Of a DNA stretch of 64,000 nucleotides, positions 40,545-49,700 are shown in pieces. The notes under the pieces were generated by a model, which was not told where the DNA came from, made no database searches, and saw only the letters and a program-made list of their open reading frames with translations. Source of the stretch: an uncultured Mesonia sp. Its GTDB lineage: Bacteria; Bacteroidota; Bacteroidia; Flavobacteriales; Flavobacteriaceae. The position numbers and the translations under genes are program-made. Within the stretch, counting starts at the first letter, position 1, and each line of letters begins with the position of its first letter. The stretch spans positions 223,219 through 287,218 of the forward strand of contig CANLVH010000003.1 in assembly GCA_947494545.1 (NCBI GenBank), given 5' to 3'.

Positions 40545-41787
40545 ATGAAAAAAAAATACCTAATTACTATTATTTCACTTTTATTAATTTTAATTTGAAT
40601 GTCCGTAATGCATCATAAAATGTTTCGTCACCCTGAACTTGATTCAGGGTCTCATCTGATAAGCTTTGATTTTTAGCATTATATGAGATTCTGAAATAAA
40701 TTCAGAATGACGCAGAAATTAATTATTACAAATAACGGATAATCAAATTTTAATAGTAAAAGCCCAAACACCAACGACTATCCTCACTTTAGATACTGAT
40801 TTATCTGTTATGGATATGGCCGTTAATGGAAATGATTTATATTATTCTGATTTTAGTTTGAATGGCATCTATAAAATTGATACTACCGAAGAAAATCCTA
40901 TACCAATTTTGGTGGCTTCAGGTCTTCAAGGTCCTAGAGGTTTGTGTATTGACGGTGATGAATTGTACATAGCTGAACAGTACACGAATAAAATTATCAA
41001 ATTGAATCTTACCGATGATTTTCCTACTATCGCAGAAGATTTCATTACGGATTTAGAACAGAATCCCAGTCATATGACTATCAATGGAAATGATTTTTAT
41101 TATCTAATTGACGATAATTCAACCAATGGTAAACTTTTTAAAACCGATAAAAATAATCCTTCTACACAGATTGAACTGATTTCAGGTATGGGAGTTCCGA
41201 TAGGATTACAAATTAATGGTGACTATTTATATTATTCAGAACTATTAGGGGATGCCGGGATTAAAAGGTTGAATATCAACCAAGAAAATGCGACACCGCA
41301 AATTGTTATTTCCAACCTTAATCAAGCAGGCTTTTTTATTATTGAAAATGAAACAATGTATATACCGATAAGATTTGATCACAAAATAGTCACTTTAGAT
41401 CTAAACTCATCAATGCCTTGGTTAACCTCAGATTTAGTAAGCCTAGATAATGGTTCTGGTCCCTACTCTACCGCAATAATTAATAATGAATTATATATCG
41501 GAGAATATATCGCAGGAAAAATTTCTAAACTAGATTTAGATAATTTATCTATTCATAAAAATGATCCTAAGCAAACTATTAAATTATTTCCTAATCCATC
41601 TGATAATGTGATCCAAGTTCAAGGATTAACCGCTGAAAGAGAATATATTGTTTATAATTCTCTAGGTCAGAAAATAAGTGAAGGTGAAATCATGAATAAT
41701 GGCCTACTAAATATTGAAAACTTTCCTTATGGCGTTTATTTTTTAAGCTTTGATAATCAAAAGTATATTCGATTTTTAAAAAAATAA
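40545..41787 (+). pseudogene. Beta-propeller T9SS protein copy 2, leader split by insertion
   Basis: Compared with copies 1 and 3, the signal peptide (MKKKYLITIISLLLIL) is broken after the second base of the next codon by a 152-bp insertion (40595-40746), then resumes at VKAQTPTTIL. The body of the gene is intact and open from an internal ATG at 40810, which would give a 325-residue protein without signal peptide that T9SS could not export. The propeller and tail are as in the neighbours. So copy 2 is functionally dead as a secreted protein, though its reading frame is preserved. Confidence 0.85.
40595..40746. mobile_element. 152-bp MITE-like element
   Basis: Ends are imperfect inverted repeats (TTGAATGTCCGTAAT and, reversed, TTGATTATCCGTTAT), flanked by the direct repeat ATTTTAAT (40587-40594 and 40747-40754; nine bases if the preceding A is counted). 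Inside are two hairpins, CACCCTGAA/TTCAGGGT and ATTCTGAA/TTCAGAAT. It encodes nothing, so a transposase would have to act in trans. The insertion point is inside a signal-peptide coding region. Confidence 0.85.
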
Positions 41788-41793
41788 TTAAAA

Positions 41794-42879
41794 ATGAAAA
41801 AAAAACACCTAATTACTACTATTTCGCTTTTATTAATTTTAATAGTAAAAGCCCAAACACCAACGACTGTCCTCACTTTAGATAATGATTTATCTGTTAT
41901 GGATATGGCCGTTAATGGAAATGATTTATATTATTCTGACTTTAGTCTGAATGGCATCTATAAAATTGATACTACTGAAGAAAATCCTATACCTATTTTG
42001 GTGGCTTCGGGTCTTCAAGGTCCTAGAGGTTTGTGTATTGACGGCAATGATTTGTATATAGCTGAAAAAAACACAAATAAAATTATCAAATTGAATATTA
42101 CTGATAATTTTCCTACTACCGCAGAAGATTTCATTACGGATTTAGAACAGGATCCCAGTCATATGACTATCAATGGAAATGATTTTTATTATCTAATTGA
42201 CGATAATTCAACCAATGGTAAACTTTTTAAAACCGATAAAAATAATCCTTCTACACAGATTGAACTTATTTCAGGCCTGGGAGTTCCGGTAGGATTACAA
42301 GTTGATGGTGATTATATATATTATTCAGAACTATTAGGCGATGCCGGGATTAAAAGGTTGAATATCACTCAGGAAAATATGACACCGCAGATTGTTATTT
42401 CCAACCTCAATCAAGCAGGCTTTTTTATTATTGAAAATGAAAGAATGTATATTCCGATAAGATTTGATCACAAAATAGTCACTTTAAATCTAAACTCTTC
42501 AATGCCTTGGTCAACCACAGATTTAGTAAGCCTAGATAATGGTTCTGGTCCATTCTCTACCGCAATAATTAATAATGAATTATATATCGGAGAATATTTC
42601 GAAGGAAAAATATCTAAACTAGATTTAGATAATTTATCTATTCATAAAAATGATCCTAAGCAAACTATCAAATTATTTCCTAATCCATCTGAGAATATGA
42701 TCCAAGTTCAAGGATTAATCGCCGAAAGAGAATATATTATTTATAATTCATTAGGTCAGAAAATAAGTGAAGGAGAAATAATGAATAATGGCCTGATTAA
42801 TATTGAAAGTTTTCCTAGTGGTATTTATATTTTAAATTTTGAAAATCAGGATTATATTCAATTCATAAAAAATCCTTAA
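41794..42879 (+). CDS. Secreted beta-propeller protein with T9SS sorting domain (copy 3)
   Basis: A 361-residue protein with signal peptide (MKKKHLITTISLLLILIVKA), the same propeller and the same T9SS tail as copy 1, ending FENQDYIQFIKNP. Differences from copy 1 are scattered substitutions (for example IAEKNTNKIIKL for IAEQYTNKIIKL). Intact and probably expressed. It is transcribed rightwards and converges with the giant-protein operon that starts beyond the right edge. Confidence 0.9.
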   Translation: MKKKHLITTISLLLILIVKAQTPTTVLTLDNDLSVMDMAVNGNDLYYSDFSLNGIYKIDTTEENPIPILVASGLQGPRGLCIDGNDLYIAEKNTNKIIKLNITDNFPTTAEDFITDLEQDPSHMTINGNDFYYLIDDNSTNGKLFKTDKNNPSTQIELISGLGVPVGLQVDGDYIYYSELLGDAGIKRLNITQENMTPQIVISNLNQAGFFIIENERMYIPIRFDHKIVTLNLNSSMPWSTTDLVSLDNGSGPFSTAIINNELYIGEYFEGKISKLDLDNLSIHKNDPKQTIKLFPNPSENMIQVQGLIAEREYIIYNSLGQKISEGEIMNNGLINIESFPSGIYILNFENQDYIQFIKNP

Positions 42880-43005
42880 AATGAAGGTTATAAACTAAAG
42901 GCTACATCTTACGGAAATCCAAAGTTGGCCTCTAACAATCATCCCTATGGGTTGATCAATGAAATATATATCCTACCATTTTAAGGAGTTTAAATATAAG
43001 TAAAT

Positions 43006-43740
43006 TTAATCAAAAATAAAATTTATCGAATCATTTTCATTTGTTCCTAAGATAATTTTTAACCTTATAGCATTCGAAAGGTATAAGTTACCATCAATTT
43101 GTATTTGTAACCTTAACTGTAATGGCACAAAAGGCTTAGCATTATTCGAGAATTTAAATGATTTAGAACGACTAAGAGCTCCTGACGGCAAAAAATTATA
43201 CAAAGAGTTAGGTAAATCTACCGGACCTGGTCTGAAATACTGGAAAGGATTAATATCAATTGTATCTACTTCTGAACTTAGACTATACTCAGATTGTCGG
43301 TTCCACATTGCAGCCTCTTCAGGTCTCTCTTTATAAAACCCTGCGGGTTTTATAAACCCACTCTTTAGTTTTTTTCTTTGTTTATAACGTTCAATAATTA
43401 ATTTCGGTTGATGCTCAGTAAAGTTTATGCCTCCAATAGTTTTAATCTGTAGTCGCTTATACCTTAAACTTCTACTCATTAAATGATCATAATTAGCAAA
43501 ACTTGGAGGATTTTCTCCAGTTGAGCCTTCAATAATTTTATGACCATTATCGAAACTAGGAGATTGTGCTCTATATACGTGATAATATTTCGCATATGTA
43601 TGACCTGTAGGCTTTACATCAATACCAAAATTGAATTCATTAAGATGAGTAAACGAATCTAAAAGTTCTTTAAATTCTCCTTCGGTTGGTTTATCTCCTG
43701 TTTCGAAATATGTTTTTAAAATTTCTCTTGTCTGTTTCAT
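43006..43740 (-). CDS. Last gene of giant-protein operon, tail-like motif
   Basis: A 244-residue protein of unknown function. The first 35 residues (REILKTYFETGDKPTEGEF, then KELLDSFTHLN) match a short motif I associate with Bacteroidota tail-fibre-like or injection-related proteins. The remainder is beta-rich (PKLIIERYKQRKKLKSGF, then LQLRLQIQIDGNLYLSNAI). No signal peptide or membrane segment. It is 11 bp after the 2616-residue gene, so it is co-transcribed with it. A perfect palindrome lies in the coding region at 43330-43356. The assignment to a tail-like structure is inference from a motif recalled from memory. Confidence 0.55.
   Translation of the reverse strand: MKQTREILKTYFETGDKPTEGEFKELLDSFTHLNEFNFGIDVKPTGHTYAKYYHVYRAQSPSFDNGHKIIEGSTGENPPSFANYDHLMSRSLRYKRLQIKTIGGINFTEHQPKLIIERYKQRKKLKSGFIKPAGFYKERPEEAAMWNRQSEYSLSSEVDTIDINPFQYFRPGPVDLPNSLYNFLPSGALSRSKSFKFSNNAKPFVPLQLRLQIQIDGNLYLSNAIRLKIILGTNENDSINFIFD
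43330..43356. repeat. 27-bp intragenic palindrome
   Basis: TTTATAAAACCC, TGC, GGGTTTTATAAA: 12-base perfect arms around a TGC loop inside the 244-residue gene. The CCTGCGG centre is shared with 27839-27867 and, less exactly, 4997-5020. Confidence 0.8.
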
Positions 43741-43751
43741 AATTGTTAAAA

Positions 43752-46700
43752 TTATTCTATTATAAATGAAGAATCAATTTGCATTGCTCCTATACCCCCG
43801 TTATAATTTGTACTCGGAATTGTTAAAATATTTTCTTCTGTACTCAGCATACCAGAAGTGTTCTCTGTAATTACTTTAAAATGATGATAAATGAGCTGGC
43901 CTTCTGAATTTTTTATAGGTAGAGTATTTGAATTTAATTCTGTATCTAAAAGACTTACTTGTATTAAAACTTCATTAGATTGAACTTGATAAATTTTGAC
44001 CCAATTTCCTTGCGAATTCATCTTGTATAAATGGTACTTACCATTGTAACACATTTTATTCCATTTCAATATGACATCACTTAATTCGTATGAATTTAAA
44101 TACTGGGCATCATAATCTAAATTTGGGGATAACGGCTTTTCTGTTTCTACAATAGTAGATACTAGAATTTTTGAAGCTTGAGAAGGAGCAAATTCAGTTA
44201 TAACAGTTCCAGTTTCATCAGCATACTTAACCAAGCGTTCCACAACCACCCTATAATATAAACCATCTCCGAAGGGAATATCTGTAAGATCACTAAAGTC
44301 GTCTTCTATTGGCCAAACTTCTTCCATATTAGCTTCACTCGCTAGCGTTCTTAGCGTTACTAATTTCATAGTTCGAATTGACTGTGCATCTAACTTTGAG
44401 GTCGCTCGAAAAAGTTTTATTCTCTCAATATTTTGAGCTTCAGGATATGAATTTATTCCAATTTTTATTGAGGGAGAATTACCTAGTAAAGCATTTCCTA
44501 AGATTGGTTTTATTGATTGTACTTCAGGAGCTTCCGGTGCGTTAGTATTTACTAATTGTATAGGACCTAAAAATGGACTAAAATCTCCTATTTTCATTTG
44601 GGAACCTATTTCTTTTACTCCATAAAAATAATAGTTAGATGAAGTACCATCTAATTTAAAATCGATAAACTGAGTTTTATGATTACCAAGTTTCTTCATC
44701 ATCGGAGCCATCTTAAAATCTGGATGACCTGGATTTAAAGCATAACCATTTTTATCTTTTATATTTTGTTTTTCATCTAGAGGTTGATAATTGACTCCCT
44801 GAATATGTTCATATATAATTGGTAGAGGTGTTAAAGGCACAAATGCATTGTAAATTGCCCCTTTAAAGAAATCTACTATTTTTGGATCACCTACGCTTAA
44901 TTCTCCCGGGGCCTCTGTAAGAGGTGGTTGATTTAAATTAGCCAGAATCTGATTAATCCAATCAAAAAATGCTTGTTTGTCCGGATTAGGAAATTTATAC
45001 CCTGTTCCTTGTGAAATACCATTTTCATCATATTCTCTAAAATCTCCTTCCAATTCAATGGTAGCAATATCTACCAAATTCTTCCATCGATCTGTAAAGA
45101 ATGGTTCTTCAGTACCTCCTCTATTTTTAAGTTCATTCCTAATGATTTGAACTGTTGACTTAGCATAAATCGAATTCAGGAGAAGTTCATCATTACTACG
45201 ATAGAACAATAACCCATAAGGTTGATGATTGTATTCTGTAGTAAAAGTATAAGTAGATCTACCAAAATAATCTGGTCGGGTAGCATAAGTTGATCCTTGA
45301 GGTTGTTGCGGAGGTTCAGGTAAAACAATACGCTGAGCCATCATCATTCCGGGAGTACTTACCGGACTGAAATAATTATAGTCATTATCTTCACTTCTTA
45401 CCCCAAAAATCGAATAATCTACATCTTTTTCGGTTGGAATAATCTCTTCATTTAACCCTACGCTATCATCTTCATACAAATAAACCTTATAAGAAGGGTA
45501 AAAATTCACAGAAATATTTGAGCCTATTGGAATAGGATCTAAATCTACCGCAGATAAGGCTTCTACATCGGGATCATCCACATAGATTACTAAATCTTCT
45601 GATTCTCCTATATTTTCAATCTTTCCTACTTTTAAGGTTTTTCTACTTTTTATCGGAGTACCGCTAGCATCTAAGGAAGATTCGGTAAATATTCTAGCAA
45701 TCCCTTTATCCCAATCTACAGATATTTCACCGATTGACTCTGTATATTGTGGGTGATGAGCTAACTGTATACCGTGAAAGGTTATTTTATAAAGTCCCTT
45801 ATGAACGTCTTCTGTCACTAGAAATTCATTCCCGTCTTCATCTAATTCATACTGTAAATTTCCATTCGCGTCTAATAACTCCTGTGGTTCTAATATTTTC
45901 TCAATACTTGTATGGTTATTTTCATCTATTGACCAGATTCCTCTAGATTTCTCTAGTTTTCTTTGAACTGATCCATCAGGATTTAACTTTTCAATCACTT
46001 CCCGGTGAACCTTCCAATTGTCACCTACTAAAATTTTGGTTGACAATGGGTTAGAATTGCCCCAACTTGATGTACTCTGCATATTTTCAACAGCCATAAA
46101 TAAACCATCATTAGTAATCATAGGCAACTCTAATTCTTCAGGGTTAACACTTCCTGAAGGAATATCTTCAGTTATAGCATCGGTTACTTGAGTTTTATAT
46201 ACTTTAAATTGTGGATAAGCACCACTCATATTAATGGAATGAATAATATAAGTATTCTCTCCAATATTTAAGATTCCCCCAATATAATTTACAACTTCCG
46301 ATGCTTGAAGTGACGGAATGAGTTGTTGATTATTTCCCTGACTTGCTAGATTATACACACCAGTGGTCAAAATTGCCAATAATGGATTAGTTGAATCTTC
46401 AGCTATGGATATAACTTTACCTCGAATATTATTAGGAACCTGATTTCTAAAATAAATATCTACGCTTTCAGCAAAAACTTCATCATCATCCGGAAATATT
46501 AAATCAGGATCATTTTCATAATCTTGATTAGAGATAGTAGAATCGTTAGGAACATTATATTTAACCAGTTCATGAAAAGCATGATAGTCATAGGTTAGTC
46601 TTACCAATGTGGTATCTAAGATATCGCTATCATTTTTTAATACACCCAGCATATCTTGCTCAATCTTGGACGTTAAAATTAAAGGAGATTCTGGCTGTAC

Positions 46701-49700
46701 AAGAACAGCCTTAATATTGGTAGGCGCAATTAGAGAATTATTAGGCTTTATATCTGAATAAATTGATTTCTGCAATTCACTTCTAGTAGCTCTGTAAAAC
46801 CAATTAATTGCATAAGACTTATACCTATACCAGCCTCTCAAGCGATGTTCATCTACATAAAGAGGTTTTCCAATTTCAGGAATTAGTAAGGGAACTGTTT
46901 CATTATCACCTACACTACCATCTGCCAATATATTTTGATAATCATCAGTATTAGAAAGTTCCGGTTTTCGCCAATTACTCTCGTTATCCATTTTATATTC
47001 CAACCCTCCATATATTGGTAAAGTGTATAGGTGCGCAGAAAATTCTTGATAAGAACTATAAAATGGCATATTGGGTATAGAATCTGGGACATCATCTATA
47101 AATAAAGATACGTAGCGAGCTTTCCCATCATAAGTATAACCATCATCATCGGTTAAATTAATCGGCTGGGCGTTTTCATAACCGTAATAGACACCTGGTA
47201 CTATATTTTTTAAATCTATAGGAAGTGGTAAGCGCTCATCTGAAATTCCTGTAGGTAAACTCATTGATAAATGTTGAACCTCTCGTGCTCCTTCTCCATC
47301 CTGAAGATCACCAAAGGTAACATATTCCGTTATATAAATATATTGATCTGTAAATACCTCACTATCGATATCTAAACTTCCTAAACCTAACATTCTTGCA
47401 ATATGATAATCATAAGCTGCCATATTCAATAGGTCCAAATTAGAAATTTGTGTAGCTTCTTGTCCAGTACCACTTATCGGTACAGATTCGTTAGCTATTG
47501 GGTTATTTTGATCATTACTTAACTCAATATATTTAGCTACTACTTCTTTTATATTACGATCACCAGGTTCTGCAATACCATTCCACTGTTTTTGGTAATT
47601 TTCTATATTTACATATTCGTTATCATTAAACCTTAACCAGTTTGCGTTTACTTCATCAGGATTCGGTTCTAAAGCATTGAATACGGTTTCATCATTTTTG
47701 CTTAATGCGAAGTCGCCCAAATTCCACCAATCACTTTGTGAGTTTACTTCAGTTAGAAAATCACTATAAAATTCAAATTCAATACTTGAGAGCAAACAAT
47801 CATACGCCTTGTATCTTATTGCAATTCCATTTTCACAAGTAAAGCTCATCTGTAAGATTTCAGAGGCACCTGAAAAGGTTTCTCTTGCTGAAACGTTTTT
47901 ATCTGCTAGAGGTATATTTTCAGAAACAGATAACGTCTCCACCTGAATACTCCCATTATTAGCGAATTCTTCACTTACCTTTAAGGTGGCTTTAAAAAAT
48001 AATTCATTTTTAGTTTCTACTTCAATCAGCTCTGCCCCATAATTTTGTAAAAAAGAAAAATGATTAGTTAGCGGATTAATTGTATTTCTTACCGTATTGT
48101 ATTTATCAATATTTCTAAAATATATATAGATATCTCTTTGGTCATATCTATAAATCCATAAGTTATTATTATTATCTACGATTGTTGGCGCTGTCTGCTG
48201 AAAATTTAAGGTAAATCCGTATTTGCGATATTTTGTTCTATAAAGTCTAATTACATCATTAGGCTTATTGAAATTATATTGATTTTCAGCATAATTACGT
48301 TTTGGTAGATGTAACTCTCCCAGAGCACCTCTTAAAACCCATCTTAGATGAATTCCCCTAGTACTATCGTTACCCTGAGATCCGGCAGCTTGTAAATAAA
48401 AATTAGGCGATTGAAGCCAAGTAACCTCAGTATTAGAAATTGTGGTTCCTTCATCTCCACCATTCCCCCCATCATCTTGTACAAATTGAACCGTGTCTGT
48501 TGATGGAGCTACGATGCCATTTACAGAAAAACCTAATTCCGCTACCCCTACATTATAACTAGATATAGTTGAATTATAACTAAAATCGATAAAACCAATA
48601 AATGCATTGATAGGATTTACTGTTCCTAAATTGGAATTATTGATAATAGCGACCGTATAATTATTAGGGTTACTCACTATATTATTATTCTGATCTCTTA
48701 GAATAACTTTAATATCTGCGTATTCCAGGCCGTTTGCCTCTATACTATTCGGTGAAACATTAATTGTACTTTTATTCAGATCGACTCCATTTAAAGGATC
48801 TTCTTCACAATTCTGTTTAATATTCACTTCAGTTTGTTGAGCTCCGTTTTCCCCTAATAAAGAAAAACTTAACGTGGCAACTCCACTTGTATTACTTGAA
48901 AGTAAAGCAGAATAGGTACCATTGCCATTATCGGTGGTGAAACTAATATTCCCCAGATTTGAATGTATAATAACATTTTGACCTCCGGTAAGAACTAAAT
49001 TTCCATTTACATCTACTAATTGAACTGTTACAGTCGATTGTTGTTCCCCGTCTGGTTGAATACAAGAAGGTACTGCTTCAATTGTACTTAACTCTAGACT
49101 AATACCAATATTACAAGATTGTGAAAAAACAACTGTTTTATAACTTATAGCTTGGTTTCCATTTAAGAGGAAAGTGAGTGTAGCGATACCAGTTTGATTA
49201 CTAGTTAAATACGCGCTATAAGTTCCATCATTATTGTCTACCGTATTCGTAATACTTCCTAAAGTGGTTTGAATCTCCACGTTATCACCACCTACTAATA
49301 GTGGGTTACCTGTATTATCTAATAGGTATACAGTAACTTGAGTTGGTGTTGTTCCATCGGGCACAATACAATCGGATGAGACTTTAATATGACTATTATT
49401 TAAATCTCCTCCAGAAATATCACAAGATGTTGAGAAGTTAACCCATAAGGTATTTTGACTCATTATACCATCTACCGAAAAAGATATAAAAGCACCTGAA
49501 CCTCCTGTGGCTGTTAATGTTGCAGTATAACTACCATCCCCTTCATCAATTACGTTCGAGATGGAACCTGCTGAAGTATTAATGGTAACATTTGCCCCCC
49601 CATTTAGTACAGGATTACCATTAACATCGTACAACTGCACATTTAAAATAGTTTGTCCTTCTTTAGGATGAACACAATTTGGGCTTGCCATAATGATACT

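Larger units (their letters stand above)
39456..42879 (+). repeat. Three tandem gene copies
   Basis: Three near-identical units start at 39456, 40545 and 41794, separated by 6 bp. They share long identical stretches through propeller and tail, so they arose by recent duplication. Confidence 0.9.
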
